Shown here: positions 50,327 through 60,080 of the stretch, piece after piece | Numbering within the stretch: position 1 is the stretch's first letter | How the letters are laid out: each line of letters begins with the position of its first letter | From: Citrobacter amalonaticus | GTDB lineage: Bacteria; Pseudomonadota; Gammaproteobacteria; Enterobacterales; Enterobacteriaceae | Direction of reading: 5' to 3' | Assembly: GCF_002918555.1 (NCBI RefSeq) | Contig: NZ_PQMB01000002.1 | Coordinates: 721,169-785,168, forward strand | Length of the DNA: 64,000 bases | Made by a program: the position numbers and the translations under genes | The notes under the pieces: model-generated | What the model saw: the letters and a program-made list of their open reading frames with translations, nothing else | The model's database searches: none | Told to the model about the DNA's origin: nothing

Positions 50327-50686
50327 ATGAAATTAAGAAAGAAACACCTGACGGTAATTGCTTCAACCGCGCGATTATCAGATATATCACAACATATTCT
50401 GGCTTCAAAAAATGCCGGGAATATTGCGCCAGGCCAAACCGTTAATGACATCATCATTGATAACCATCACATCCCATCACAATCCGGCTGGGGAACGGTT
50501 TATTTTAGCGAAATAAACTCAGACCTTCAGTTTATTAAAGACGACACCCGGAATATCAATGCAGGAGGTACAGCGGCTGTCACCCCCCTTCATGGCGCCA
50601 AACTTTACGGTGAGGCGAATGACCATCAGGGAAGCCATATCGGGACGCAGGTTCAGAGCGTAGCGGGTTTTCGTATCAGCTTCTGA
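50327..50686 (+). CDS. 119-residue protein with adhesin-like repeat character, unknown
   Basis: It starts with a basic segment MKLRKKHLTVIAST but has no clear membrane helix. The middle (NAGNIAPGQTVNDIIIDN and NINAGGTAAVTPLHGAKL) recalls the short beta-strand repeats of AIDA/ShdA-type autotransporter passengers, but there is only about one repeat and no translocator. It may be a remnant or a small stand-alone protein. A ribosome site is weak (GAGGTTAAT). A hairpin follows (50699-50719). Confidence 0.45.
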   Translation: MKLRKKHLTVIASTARLSDISQHILASKNAGNIAPGQTVNDIIIDNHHIPSQSGWGTVYFSEINSDLQFIKDDTRNINAGGTAAVTPLHGAKLYGEANDHQGSHIGTQVQSVAGFRISF

Positions 50687-50748
50687 ACCTGATAAGCACA
50701 GAGGAGCCTGCGGCCCCTCTCTTGACGTCCGACGGAATACGGGTGGTA

Positions 50749-51300
50749 ATGTTTATGTCGAATCTGATTTTGACGAAAGATGTTTATTTATTTAAAGCGC
50801 TGTCCATGATGCTTAATTATGTTCCTGCTGACAGAACGGTTTGTCTTATTGATATTGAATCTTTCACCAGCCTGGGGGCGATATACAGACGCCTTCAAAG
50901 AAAGAGGCTAACTGAAAATCATCGTCTGATTTTTATTGGCGGTAAGGATGTCAGCTCCAGGGTCCTTGAGCCACTGGTGACCATTTACAGAAAATCCAGT
51001 TTCATTAATTTTCGCTGGCAATTGACGAGCGGGCAGACATATTCACCGGAGTATGCGCTGGCCCACATCGCAAAATGCATAAATCTGCATATGCTGACCC
51101 TACGAGAGAGAAAAGCCCTGTATGCGTTGAGAGATACTGATGATATCAGGACAGCAGCAAACATGATCTCCCTGTCACCAAAAACCATTTATTCCTATTC
51201 CCGTAAAATCGGGGAGAAGCTGAATCTGGATTCGATGCTCCATGTCAGACAATTTATCTCTTCTGAGCTGGAGCTGGACACCGCCGACCTTTTCGAATGA
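50749..51300 (+). CDS. LuxR-type transcription regulator
   Basis: The 183-residue protein has a C-terminal LuxR helix-turn-helix (LTLRERKALYAL...TAANMISLSPKTIYSYSRKIGEKLNL, about 115-165). Its N-terminal domain of about 110 residues is not a recognisable receiver: there is no clear Asp phosphorylation site. This resembles the orphan regulators found with fimbrial or EAL genes. The start is uncertain (ATG at 50749 or 50755, or TTG at 50722). Confidence 0.75.
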   Translation: MFMSNLILTKDVYLFKALSMMLNYVPADRTVCLIDIESFTSLGAIYRRLQRKRLTENHRLIFIGGKDVSSRVLEPLVTIYRKSSFINFRWQLTSGQTYSPEYALAHIAKCINLHMLTLRERKALYALRDTDDIRTAANMISLSPKTIYSYSRKIGEKLNLDSMLHVRQFISSELELDTADLFE

Positions 51301-51356
51301 ATGCCGAATGATAGCGGAACGGCCCCTTTAATCTTTTGCCATTAAGATGTTTTTCA

Positions 51357-51393
51357 AAAGGAGTTTTTGCTTCATAAAAACTCCTTTATTGAT
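51357..51393 (+). terminator. Terminator after the LuxR-type gene
   Basis: AAAGGAGTTTTT and AAAAACTCCTTT form a perfect 12-base stem with a 7-base loop, then ATT. It isolates the accessory block from ybhA. The rest of 51301-51537 has no gene. Confidence 0.75.
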
Positions 51394-51537
51394 GCCCACT
51401 GGCTGCAAGAGCCGAAGAGCGCTTAAAACCATACTTTTAACGGCGAATGCGGATTTAACGCTCAGAATTTTGTCCTCTCTCCGTCCCGGTGTACCATTCA
51501 GACAGACGAAATTCTCAACCTTACTCTGGAAATCTCT

Positions 51538-52356
51538 ATGACCGCACGCGTGATTGCCCTAGATTTAGACGGTACCTTACTGACGCCCAAAAAAACCTTG
51601 CTCCCCTCTTCTCTTGAAGCCCTGTCCCGCGCCCGGAAAGCCGGTTACCAGCTGATTATCGTCACGGGTCGCCATCACGTTGCGATTCATCCTTTTTATC
51701 AGGCGCTGGCGCTGGATACACCCGCCATTTGCTGTAACGGAACCTATTTATATGATTATCATGCAAAAAGCGTTCTGGAGGCAGACCCGATGCCGGTCAG
51801 TCAGGCCCTGCAACTGATCGACCTGCTGGAAGAACACCAGATTCATGGACTCATGTACGTCGATGACGCCATGCTCTATGAGCGTCCGACAGGCCACGTG
51901 CTGCGCACTTCAAACTGGGCGCAAACGCTGCCACCTGAGCAACGTCCCACCTTTACTCAGGTGCCTTCACTGGCGCAAGCTGCGCGCGACGTCAACGCCG
52001 TATGGAAATTTGCCCTGACGGATGAAAATATTGCCAAACTCCGGCAGTTCGGCAAACATGTTGAACAACAATTGGGCCTGGAATGCGAATGGTCCTGGCA
52101 CGATCAGGTGGATATCGCCCGCCAGGGGAACAGCAAGGGAAAACGCCTCACCCAATGGATTGAAGCGCAGGGAGGATCGATGGAGAACGTGATCGCGTTT
52201 GGCGACAACTTTAACGATATCAGCATGCTCGAAGCCGCAGGTACCGGCGTGGCAATGGGCAATGCTGACGATGCGGTTAAAGCCCGCGCCAATATTGTGA
52301 TTGGCGACAACACCACCGACAGCATTGCGAAGTTCATCTATTCCCACCTGCTTTAA
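51538..52356 (+). CDS. ybhA: YbhA, pyridoxal phosphate/sugar phosphatase (HAD, Cof type)
   Basis: This 272-residue HAD-superfamily IIB phosphatase shows motif I ALDLDGTLL (Asp9 nucleophile), motif II VTGRHH, the lysine of motif III in GNSKGKRL, and motif IV FGDNFNDISML. E. coli YbhA dephosphorylates pyridoxal 5'-phosphate and some sugar phosphates. It is convergent with modC; the stop codons are directly adjacent. Confidence 0.94.
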   Translation: MTARVIALDLDGTLLTPKKTLLPSSLEALSRARKAGYQLIIVTGRHHVAIHPFYQALALDTPAICCNGTYLYDYHAKSVLEADPMPVSQALQLIDLLEEHQIHGLMYVDDAMLYERPTGHVLRTSNWAQTLPPEQRPTFTQVPSLAQAARDVNAVWKFALTDENIAKLRQFGKHVEQQLGLECEWSWHDQVDIARQGNSKGKRLTQWIEAQGGSMENVIAFGDNFNDISMLEAAGTGVAMGNADDAVKARANIVIGDNTTDSIAKFIYSHLL

Positions 52357-53415
52357 TCAGGCGGTAATCGACACGCTCTTGATTTGCGCATACAGCCACA
52401 GGCCAGGCTTGATCCCCAGTTCATCCCTGGCCCAGGGGCTGATTCGCGCCCACAGCGTCCTTCCCCCCACCTCAAGCTGCACTTCCACCTGCCCGTTATC
52501 TTCGTAGCAGCTCGCCACCTTCGCGTGCAGTACGTTACGGATGCTGGTCTGCTGCGGCGGTTGCAGGATCAGCGAGACATCTGAGGCCTGAATACGAATG
52601 CGTAGCGTACTTTGCAGCGGCTTTTCGAGCTTATTGACCCACAGATGCTGATCGCCTAACGCCAGCGCGGTCATTGCATAATGCGGATGGTGCTCCAGCA
52701 CGCTGACCTTCAGGACGCTGCTCTGCTGCTCTTTGGGCAACCACGGATGCATCACGCTGCTGCTCCAGACCTCGTCCAGCGGACCAAATGCCTTCACCCG
52801 CCCATCTTCAAGCACCATCACGTTATCCGCCAGATGCAAAATCTCATCCAGGGAGTGGCTCACGTAAAGCATCGGGATATTGATTTCCCGCGCCAGACGT
52901 TGCAAATAGGGCAGCAGTTCGCGCTTACGCGGGATATCCAGCGACGCCAGCGGTTCGTCCAGCAGCAGCAGTTCCGGCGCAGTCAGCAACGCGCGACCAA
53001 TGGCCACGCGCTGTTTTTCTCCACCGGAAAGGCCGCCAGGCAGGCGGTCAAGCAGCGGTTCAATTCCCAGCAGCGCAACCAGCTTGTCGAACTGTCCGGT
53101 CATGCTTTTCGCCATGCCGTAACGCAGGTTGCCGCGGACCTTATAATGGGGAAACAGACGCGCATCCTGAAAGACGTAGCCCACGCGGCGCTTTTCCGGC
53201 GTCAGGCAGATACCGCTTTCGGCATCGTTCAATACCCGCCCGTTAAGCACAATGCGCCCTTTTTGCGGACGCGTCAGGCCGCTGATGGCATTAATCAGCG
53301 AGGTTTTCCCGGCTCCGGAAACACCAAAAATCGCGGTGATCCCGCTGGCGGGCAGCGTTTCGTTGAGCGTCAGGCAGTGGGTGCCGAGCGTTTGAGAAAA
53401 GTGAAGTTCCAGCAT
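52357..53415 (-). CDS. modC: ModC, molybdate ABC transporter ATPase
   Basis: This 352-residue protein has an ABC domain (Walker [10 protein letters not shown], signature LSGGEKQR, Walker [13 protein letters not shown]) and a C-terminal MOP-type domain that binds oxyanion for trans-inhibition ([13 protein letters not shown] and the final domain). It powers ModB. It is last in modABC, 2 bases after modB. Confidence 0.95.
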   Translation of the reverse strand: MLELHFSQTLGTHCLTLNETLPASGITAIFGVSGAGKTSLINAISGLTRPQKGRIVLNGRVLNDAESGICLTPEKRRVGYVFQDARLFPHYKVRGNLRYGMAKSMTGQFDKLVALLGIEPLLDRLPGGLSGGEKQRVAIGRALLTAPELLLLDEPLASLDIPRKRELLPYLQRLAREINIPMLYVSHSLDEILHLADNVMVLEDGRVKAFGPLDEVWSSSVMHPWLPKEQQSSVLKVSVLEHHPHYAMTALALGDQHLWVNKLEKPLQSTLRIRIQASDVSLILQPPQQTSIRNVLHAKVASCYEDNGQVEVQLEVGGRTLWARISPWARDELGIKPGLWLYAQIKSVSITA

Positions 53416-53417
53416 GA

Positions 53418-54107
53418 TTATCGTCCCGCCCGCTCACGGCTGATGCGCGCCAGCCATTCTGAAATCAACAACGAGATCAGCGCCAGCACAATAGAAATCA
53501 GACACAGTCTCGCAGCTGCGTTTTCACCGCCGGGTGTCTGGATCAGGGTGTACATCGCGGAGGGAATCGTGCGCGTCTCACCTGGAATATTCGAAACAAA
53601 AGTAATCGTTGCACCAAACTCGCCGAGCGAGCGGGCGAATGCCAGTACCGTCCCGACAATGATCCCTGGAAGGGTCAGCGGTAAGGTGATGGTGAAGAAG
53701 ACGCGCCAGCGCCCGGCCCCCAGCGTGCGGGCAGCCTGCTCAAGCTTAACATCCACGCCTTCCAGCGCCAGCCGAATAGCACGCACCATCAGCGGAAAAG
53801 ACATCACCGCCGCGGCCAGCACCGCGCCGCGCCAGCTAAACGCAAAGGTGATGCCGAACCAGTCGTACAGCCACTGGCCGATATACCCGCGCCGCCCCAT
53901 CGAAATCAACAGCAGATAACCCACGACCACCGGCGGAAGCACCAGTGGCAAATGCAGGACGCTGTCAAGTAAGGCTTTGCCCGGAAACTTGCATCGCACA
54001 AGCAGCCAGGCAAAAAAGATCCCAAACGGCAGGCTAAACAGCACGGCCAGGGAGGAGACTTTCAGGCTGAGTAAAACCGCCTGCCATTCTGGATCGGTCA
54101 GTATCAT
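53418..54107 (-). CDS. modB: ModB, molybdate ABC transporter permease
   Basis: The 229-residue protein has about five to six helices. It carries the permease EAA-loop [29 protein letters not shown], which contacts ModC. Its start overlaps the modA stop by one base. Confidence 0.95.
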   Translation of the reverse strand: MILTDPEWQAVLLSLKVSSLAVLFSLPFGIFFAWLLVRCKFPGKALLDSVLHLPLVLPPVVVGYLLLISMGRRGYIGQWLYDWFGITFAFSWRGAVLAAAVMSFPLMVRAIRLALEGVDVKLEQAARTLGAGRWRVFFTITLPLTLPGIIVGTVLAFARSLGEFGATITFVSNIPGETRTIPSAMYTLIQTPGGENAAARLCLISIVLALISLLISEWLARISRERAGR

Positions 54108-54880
54108 TACTTAGTCGTAAATCCGTAACGTTTAAAGATTTCAGCAGCCTGCGGTCCTTTCAGGTAATCATAGAACGCGCTGACCGTTGCATTTTTGTGT
54201 CCATCAACAATCGCTACCGGGTATTCCACTTTTTTATGCGAATCTTCCGGGAAAGTTGCGACGACTTTAACACCTTTGCTGGCAACGGCGTCAGAACCGT
54301 ATACGATGCCCAGCGGCGCTTCGTTGCGCTCCACCAGCGCAAGTGCGCCGCGCACGTCTTCAGCAGGCGCCATCTTGGGTGCCAGGGTATCCCATGCTCC
54401 CAGTTTTTGCAGCGCTTCTTTGGCATAAATACCGGCCGGAACATGCTCCGGATCGCCAACCGCCAGACGACCACCGTTCAACAGGCTGGTCCAGTCCGTT
54501 TTGCTGTCAATAGTAAAATCTTTTTGCTCGCTCGCTGTTGGCGCCACAACAACGAGACTGTTACCGAGCAGCGTCTGACGCGAGTCGGTATCAATTGATT
54601 TCTTTTCTACCGCGTAGTCCATCCATTTCTGGTCAGCCGAAATAAACAGATCCGCAGGCGCACCCGCTTCAATCTGGCGCGCCAGAGTAGAAGAAGAGGC
54701 AAAAGAAGAGACCACATCAACGTTCTTCTCTTTTTTGTACCCGGCAGCAATATCCTGCATCGCATTAGTCAGCGAAGCCGCTGCGAACACCGTGATTTTT
54801 CCTTCATCCGCAAGAGCCTGTCCGGCAACGGAAAGAGATAATGTTGCCCCTGCAAACAAACGTAACCATGAACGTGCCAT
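54107..54880 (-). CDS. modA: ModA, periplasmic molybdate-binding protein
   Basis: The 257-residue protein has a signal peptide (cleavage after GQALA, residue 24). It has the molybdate-pocket sequences FAAASLTNAM, SFASSSTLARQIEAGAPADLFISAD and DPEHVPAGIYAKEAL. It delivers molybdate or tungstate to ModBC. It is the first gene of modABC and is repressed by ModE at the site just upstream. Confidence 0.95.
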   Translation of the reverse strand: MARSWLRLFAGATLSLSVAGQALADEGKITVFAAASLTNAMQDIAAGYKKEKNVDVVSSFASSSTLARQIEAGAPADLFISADQKWMDYAVEKKSIDTDSRQTLLGNSLVVVAPTASEQKDFTIDSKTDWTSLLNGGRLAVGDPEHVPAGIYAKEALQKLGAWDTLAPKMAPAEDVRGALALVERNEAPLGIVYGSDAVASKGVKVVATFPEDSHKKVEYPVAIVDGHKNATVSAFYDYLKGPQAAEIFKRYGFTTK

Positions 54881-54898
54881 CTTTCACTCCTTTAAGTA

Positions 54899-54924
54899 TC
54901 GTTATGTAGGCGCAAATATAACGA
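54899..54924 (-). promoter_or_regulatory. ModE operator of modABC
   Basis: TCGTTAT and ATAACGA arms (7 bases each, perfect) flank a 12-base spacer, 19 bases upstream of the modA start. The layout matches the E. coli modA operator where ModE-molybdate represses. Confidence 0.82.
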
Positions 54925-55019
54925 AAAACTAAGGTTATTCCCAGAGGTTATTGATACCCAGGAGAGGTGACGCCAGTAAAATATCGGCAGAGATCGCGGG
55001 ATCTTAAGGCGTTATAGTA

Positions 55020-55140
55020 ATAACACCCTAAATAATTCGAATTGCAGGACAAAACGCGTAGTCGTTTTGAACAGCGCTTGCGCTGGCTCCGAAGGGGCGA
55101 GGCCCTGGGGGAATCAGGTGACGGGATGAGCAGGTGCAGC
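55020..55140 (+). repeat. Dispersed intergenic repeat, copy 4, between modA and acrZ
   Basis: ACACCCTAAATAATTCGAATTGCAGGAC opens the unit, the same head as copy 1 on its minus strand. It ends GATGAGCAGGTGCAGCCAAC. It lies upstream of modA and after acrZ, with no gene inside. Confidence 0.5.
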
Positions 55141-55152
55141 CAACAAAAATGC

Positions 55153-55186
55153 GACTTAAAAGAAAACGCCCGGCTGAGCGGGCGTT
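55153..55186 (-). terminator. Terminator of acrZ
   Basis: AACGCCCG and CGGGCGTT form the stem (55165-55186). On the minus strand it is followed by TTCTTTTAAG. Confidence 0.8.
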
Positions 55187-55193
55187 CGGGAAA

Positions 55194-55367
<174 letters not shown>

Positions 55368-55471
55368 TTATATTCTAACGACATAATTGAGAAAAACACT
55401 CCCCTTTTGTGCGGTCGGCTTTGCGTATCAGCGGTTTTCCGTCACAATAGTCTTTTTGCCAGGACTTTGTT

Positions 55472-56260
55472 ATGCAGGCCGAAATCCTCCTTACTCTGAA
55501 ACTTCAGCAAAAACTGTTTGCCGACCCACGACGCATCTCTCTGCTTAAGCATATTGCGCTTTCCGGCTCCATTAGTCAGGGTGCGAAGGATGCCGGTATC
55601 AGCTACAAAAGCGCCTGGGATGCAATAAATGAAATGAACCAGCTCAGCGAACAGACGCTGGTGGAACGGGCGACAGGCGGTAAAGGCGGCGGCGGCGCGG
55701 TACTGACTCGCTACGGTCAGCGCCTGATTCAGCTTTACGACCTGCTGGCGCAAATTCAGCAAAAAGCCTTCGACGTCCTCAGCGATGACGACGCGCTGCC
55801 GCTCAATAGCCTGCTGGCGGCGATCTCCCGTTTCTCATTGCAAACCAGTGCCCGCAATCAGTGGTTCGGTACCATTACCGCCCGTGACCACGATCAGGTG
55901 CAGCAGCATGTCGACGTTCTCCTGGCCGATGGCGAAACGCGTCTGAAGGTGGCGATTACCGCACAGAGCGGCGAGCGCCTCGGCCTGGATGAAGGTAAAG
56001 AGGTGCTGATTCTGCTGAAAGCGCCGTGGGTAGGGATCACGCAGGACGACGCGGTTGCCCAGGCTGCCGACAATCAATTGCGCGGCACCATCAGCCATGT
56101 TGAACGCGGCGCTGAACAGTGTGAGGTGCTGGTCACGCTGCCGGACGGCCAGACGCTGTGTGCGACGTTGCCGGTGGAGCAGGCGCATACCTTATCCGAA
56201 GGGGCCAGGGTCACAGCATATTTTAATGCGGACAGAGTGATCATCGCGACGTTGTGCTAA
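55472..56260 (+). CDS. modE: ModE, molybdate-responsive regulator
   Basis: This 262-residue protein has an N-terminal winged helix (DPRRISLLKHIALSGSISQGAKDAGISYKSAWDAINEMN) with the LVERATGGKGGGGAVLT wing. Two MOP domains that bind molybdate (about 124-190 and 196-262, the repeats around RNQWFGTI and ADNQLRGTI) follow. It represses modABC and activates moa; both sites are in this window. It diverges from acrZ. Confidence 0.96.
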   Translation: MQAEILLTLKLQQKLFADPRRISLLKHIALSGSISQGAKDAGISYKSAWDAINEMNQLSEQTLVERATGGKGGGGAVLTRYGQRLIQLYDLLAQIQQKAFDVLSDDDALPLNSLLAAISRFSLQTSARNQWFGTITARDHDQVQQHVDVLLADGETRLKVAITAQSGERLGLDEGKEVLILLKAPWVGITQDDAVAQAADNQLRGTISHVERGAEQCEVLVTLPDGQTLCATLPVEQAHTLSEGARVTAYFNADRVIIATLC

Positions 56261-56327
56261 GCGCATTGACATCTGTTCGTTCAACACGTATCCCTGTCAT
56301 TCATCGCTGCAAAAAATGGGATACAAA

Positions 56328-57800
56328 ATGTCATCGTTGCAAATTTCGCAAGGCACGTTTCGTCTGAGCGACACAAAAACGCTTCAGCTTGATACCCTGG
56401 TATTGAACGCGGGGGATAGCTGGGCGTTTGTGGGCTCCAATGGAAGCGGGAAGTCGGCGCTGGCCCGCGCGCTGGCGGGAGAGTTACCGTTATTGAAGGG
56501 CGAACGCCGGTGTCAGTTTACGCGCATCACCCGACTCTCATTTGAACAGTTGCAAAAACTGGTCAGCGACGAATGGCAGCGCAATAATACGGATATGCTC
56601 AGTCCTGGCGAAGACGATACCGGACGCACTACCGCAGAAATCATCCAGGATGAGATCAACAACCCGGCCCGTTGCACCGAGCTGGCACAGCAGTTCGGTA
56701 TCACTCACCTGCTTGAGCGACGTTTCAAATATCTTTCCACCGGCGAGACGCGAAAAACCCTTCTCTGCCAGGCGCTGATGGCCGAACCGGATTTGCTTAT
56801 CCTTGATGAGCCTTTCGACGGGCTGGATGTCACCTCCCGCCAGCAGCTGGCGGAGCTGCTGGCGACGCTACACCAGAAAGGTTATACGCTCGTACTGGTG
56901 TTAAACCGCTTCGATGAGATCCCGAATTTCGTCCAGTTCGCTGGCGTGCTTGCGGACTGCACATTGACAGAATCCGGCACAAAAGCCGATTTACTGCAAC
57001 AGGCGCTGATTGCCCAACTTGCCCACAGTGAACGACTTGACGGCGTGCGCCTCCCGGAACCGGATGAACCCTCTGCCCGCCATGCGTTGTCAGACATCGC
57101 ACCGCGTATCGTCCTCAACGACGGCGTCGTTTCTTATAACGAAAACCCCATTCTTAATCATCTGAGCTGGCAGGTGAATCCCGGTGAACACTGGCAGATT
57201 GTCGGTCCTAACGGCGCAGGAAAATCCACGCTGCTGAGTCTGGTAACCGGCGATCACCCGCAGGGCTATAGCAACGATCTGACGCTGTTTGGTCGTCGTC
57301 GCGGCAGTGGCGAAACCATCTGGGATATCAAAAAACACATTGGCTATGTCAGCAGCAGTCTGCATCTCGACTATCGCGTCAGTACCACGGTGCGCAATGT
57401 GATTCTTTCCGGTTACTTTGACTCCATCGGCATCTATCAGGCCGTTTCTGACCGACAACAGAAACTGGCGCAGCAGTGGCTGGATATTCTGGGGATGGAT
57501 AAACGCACCGCCGACGCGCCGTTTCACAGTCTCTCCTGGGGACAGCAGCGGCTGGCGCTCATTGTTCGCGCACTGGTGAAACACCCCACTCTGCTCATTC
57601 TTGATGAGCCGTTACAAGGACTGGATCCGCTGAACCGTCAGCTTATCCGCCGCTTCGTCGATGTCCTGATTAGCGAAGGTGAAACCCAGTTGTTGTTTGT
57701 TTCCCATCATGCGGAAGATGCGCCAGCGTGTATTACCCACCGGCTGGAATTTGTGCCAGAAGGAGAGCGTTATCTCTATCAGCAAACGCAGGTGCAGTAA
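56328..57800 (+). CDS. modF: ModF, tandem ABC ATPase of the mod locus
   Basis: This 490-residue soluble protein has two ABC domains: Walker A GSNGSGKSALA near residue 39 and [11 protein letters not shown] near 294; Walker B LLILDEPFDGLD and LLILDEPLQGLD. There is no membrane part. The function is unknown; it is cotranscribed with modE in E. coli. The start at 56328 (MSSLQISQGTF) matches E. coli, and the in-frame ATG 12 bases upstream is less likely. Confidence 0.93.
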   Translation: MSSLQISQGTFRLSDTKTLQLDTLVLNAGDSWAFVGSNGSGKSALARALAGELPLLKGERRCQFTRITRLSFEQLQKLVSDEWQRNNTDMLSPGEDDTGRTTAEIIQDEINNPARCTELAQQFGITHLLERRFKYLSTGETRKTLLCQALMAEPDLLILDEPFDGLDVTSRQQLAELLATLHQKGYTLVLVLNRFDEIPNFVQFAGVLADCTLTESGTKADLLQQALIAQLAHSERLDGVRLPEPDEPSARHALSDIAPRIVLNDGVVSYNENPILNHLSWQVNPGEHWQIVGPNGAGKSTLLSLVTGDHPQGYSNDLTLFGRRRGSGETIWDIKKHIGYVSSSLHLDYRVSTTVRNVILSGYFDSIGIYQAVSDRQQKLAQQWLDILGMDKRTADAPFHSLSWGQQRLALIVRALVKHPTLLILDEPLQGLDPLNRQLIRRFVDVLISEGETQLLFVSHHAEDAPACITHRLEFVPEGERYLYQQTQVQ

Positions 57801-57910
57801 TGTGTATTCGTGGGCGCCTGATGCGCCCTTTTTTCAGATAACAGGCGCGAACATTCGCAAATCCTGTGATTTATAATGAATAAACTGGCGGTCAAATCTG
57901 AAAAACCCGC

Positions 57911-57995
57911 TGTGTAAACGATTCCACTAATTTATTCTATGTCACACTTTTCGCATCTTTGTTATGCTATGGTTATTCCATACCATAGGCTTAAC
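57911..57995 (+). promoter_or_regulatory. gal promoter region with external operator and CRP site
   Basis: The external operator OE GTGTAAACGATTCCAC is at 57911-57926, identical to E. coli. It is followed by the CRP site around ATGTCACACTTTTCGC (57938-57953) and the overlapping P1/P2 -10 elements in GTTATGCTATGGTT (57961-57974). GalR and GalS repress; CRP-cAMP selects P1 over P2. Confidence 0.9.
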
Positions 57996-58005
57996 GGAGC
58001 GAATT

Positions 58006-59022
58006 ATGAGAGTACTGGTAACAGGTGGTAGCGGTTACATTGGAAGCCATACCTGCGTGCAGTTACTGAAAAACGGTCACGATGTCGTCATCCTCGATAA
58101 CCTCTGTAACAGTAAGCGCAGCGTACTGCCGGTCATTGAACGTCTGGGCGGCAAGCATCCGACGTTTGTGGAAGGCGACATCCGTAATGAAGCGCTGATC
58201 ACCGAAGTTCTGCACGACCACGCGATTGATACCGTGATCCATTTCGCCGGTCTGAAAGCGGTCGGTGAATCGGTCGCCAAACCGCTGGAGTACTATGACA
58301 ATAACGTCAACGGTACACTGCGTCTTATCAGCGCCATGCGCGCCGCTAACGTCAAAAATTTCATCTTCAGCTCCTCCGCCACCGTTTATGGCGACCAGCC
58401 GAAAATTCCTTACGTTGAGAGCTTCCCCACCGGTACGCCGCAAAGCCCGTACGGCAAAAGCAAGCTGATGGTGGAACAGATCCTCACCGATCTGCAAAAA
58501 GCCCAGCCGGAATGGAGCATCGCCCTGCTGCGCTACTTCAACCCGGTCGGGGCGCATCCGTCAGGTGATATGGGGGAAGATCCGCAGGGAATCCCGAACA
58601 ACCTGATGCCGTACATTGCTCAGGTTGCCGTAGGCCGCCGCGATTCACTCGCCATCTTCGGCAACGACTACCCCACCGAAGACGGTACCGGCGTGCGCGA
58701 TTACATTCACGTGATGGACCTGGCCGACGGACACGTCGCTGCTATGGAAAAACTGGCGGATAAACAAGGTGTACACATTTATAACCTTGGCGCTGGCGTC
58801 GGTAGCAGCGTGCTGGACGTCGTCAATGCCTTCAGCAAAGCCTGTGGCAAACCGGTTAACTACCATTTCGCGCCGCGCCGTGAGGGTGACCTCCCGGCTT
58901 ACTGGGCAGATGCCAGCAAAGCCGACCGCGAGCTGAACTGGCGCGTCACCCGCACGCTTGACGAAATGGCGCAGGACACCTGGCACTGGCAGTCACGCCA
59001 TCCACAGGGATATCCAGATTAA
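58006..59022 (+). CDS. galE: GalE, UDP-glucose 4-epimerase
   Basis: This 338-residue short-chain dehydrogenase-type epimerase has a Rossmann motif GGSGYIGSH (residues 7-15) and SSSATVYG. The catalytic YGKSK tyrosine-lysine pair is near residue 149. It interconverts UDP-galactose and UDP-glucose, closing the Leloir pathway. The start at 58006 follows GGAGCG. The internal operator lies inside its 5' end. Confidence 0.97.
   Translation: MRVLVTGGSGYIGSHTCVQLLKNGHDVVILDNLCNSKRSVLPVIERLGGKHPTFVEGDIRNEALITEVLHDHAIDTVIHFAGLKAVGESVAKPLEYYDNNVNGTLRLISAMRAANVKNFIFSSSATVYGDQPKIPYVESFPTGTPQSPYGKSKLMVEQILTDLQKAQPEWSIALLRYFNPVGAHPSGDMGEDPQGIPNNLMPYIAQVAVGRRDSLAIFGNDYPTEDGTGVRDYIHVMDLADGHVAAMEKLADKQGVHIYNLGAGVGSSVLDVVNAFSKACGKPVNYHFAPRREGDLPAYWADASKADRELNWRVTRTLDEMAQDTWHWQSRHPQGYPD
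58025..58040 (+). promoter_or_regulatory. Internal gal operator OI
   Basis: GTGGTAGCGGTTACAT inside galE is the E. coli OI sequence. With OE 114 bases upstream it supports the GalR-HU repression loop. Confidence 0.9.
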
Positions 59023-59031
59023 GGACTTGCC

Positions 59032-60078
59032 ATGACACAGTTTAACCCCGTCGATCATCCACATCGCCGCTTTAACCCGCTCACCGGACAGTGGATTCTG
59101 GTTTCGCCGCATCGCGCTAAGCGCCCCTGGCAGGGGGCGCAGGAGACGCCGTCAAAGCAGGTATTGTCTGCTCACGATCCGGACTGCTTCCTGTGCGCCG
59201 GGAATACGCGCGTCACGGGCGATACAAACCCGGATTACAAAGGCACTTTCGTGTTCACCAATGACTTCGCGGCGCTGATGTCCGACACCCCGGACGCGCC
59301 GGACAGTCACGATCCATTGATACGCTGCCAGAGTGCACGCGGGACCAGCCGCGTGATTTGCTTCTCGCCCGATCACAGCAAAACGCTGCCAGAATTAAGC
59401 GTTTGCGCCCTGACGGAAATTGTCAAAACCTGGCAGGAGCAAACCGCAGATCTGGGCAAAACCTACCCCTGGGTGCAGGTTTTTGAGAATAAAGGCGCGG
59501 CAATGGGCTGCTCGAACCCGCATCCACACGGGCAGATTTGGGCGAACAGCTTTTTGCCCAATGAAGCCGAGCGCGAAGATCGCCTGCAAAAAACCTATTA
59601 CGACGAACAGGGTTCCCCGATGCTGGTGGATTACGTTCAGCGCGAGCTGGCGGACGGTAGCCGCACGGTGGTCGAAACCGCGCACTGGCTGGCGGTGGTG
59701 CCTTACTGGGCGGCGTGGCCGTTCGAAACGCTGCTGCTACCTAAGGCGCACGTGCTACGCATTACCGATTTGACCGACGGACAGCGCAGCGATTTAGCGC
59801 TGGCATTGAAAAAACTGACCAGTCGTTATGACAACCTCTTCCAGTGCTCATTCCCCTACTCGATGGGCTGGCACGGCGCACCGTTTAACGGCGAGGAGAA
59901 CGCACACTGGCAGTTACACGCGCACTTTTATCCGCCGTTGCTGCGTTCTGCCAGCGTCCGCAAATTTATGGTCGGCTATGAAATGCTGGCAGAAACCCAA
60001 CGCGATCTGACGGCAGAACAGGCTGCAGAACGCCTGCGCGCGGTCAGCGACATCCATTTTCGCGAATCCGGAGTTTAA
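59032..60078 (+). CDS. galT: GalT, galactose-1-phosphate uridylyltransferase
   Basis: This 348-residue HIT-superfamily enzyme has a catalytic NPHPHGQIW (His-Pro-His), zinc ligands CFLCAGN, and [11 protein letters not shown] near the end. It exchanges UMP between UDP-glucose and galactose-1-phosphate. It lies 9 bases after galE and 2 bases before galK. Confidence 0.97.
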   Translation: MTQFNPVDHPHRRFNPLTGQWILVSPHRAKRPWQGAQETPSKQVLSAHDPDCFLCAGNTRVTGDTNPDYKGTFVFTNDFAALMSDTPDAPDSHDPLIRCQSARGTSRVICFSPDHSKTLPELSVCALTEIVKTWQEQTADLGKTYPWVQVFENKGAAMGCSNPHPHGQIWANSFLPNEAEREDRLQKTYYDEQGSPMLVDYVQRELADGSRTVVETAHWLAVVPYWAAWPFETLLLPKAHVLRITDLTDGQRSDLALALKKLTSRYDNLFQCSFPYSMGWHGAPFNGEENAHWQLHAHFYPPLLRSASVRKFMVGYEMLAETQRDLTAEQAAERLRAVSDIHFRESGV

Positions 60079-60080
60079 AA

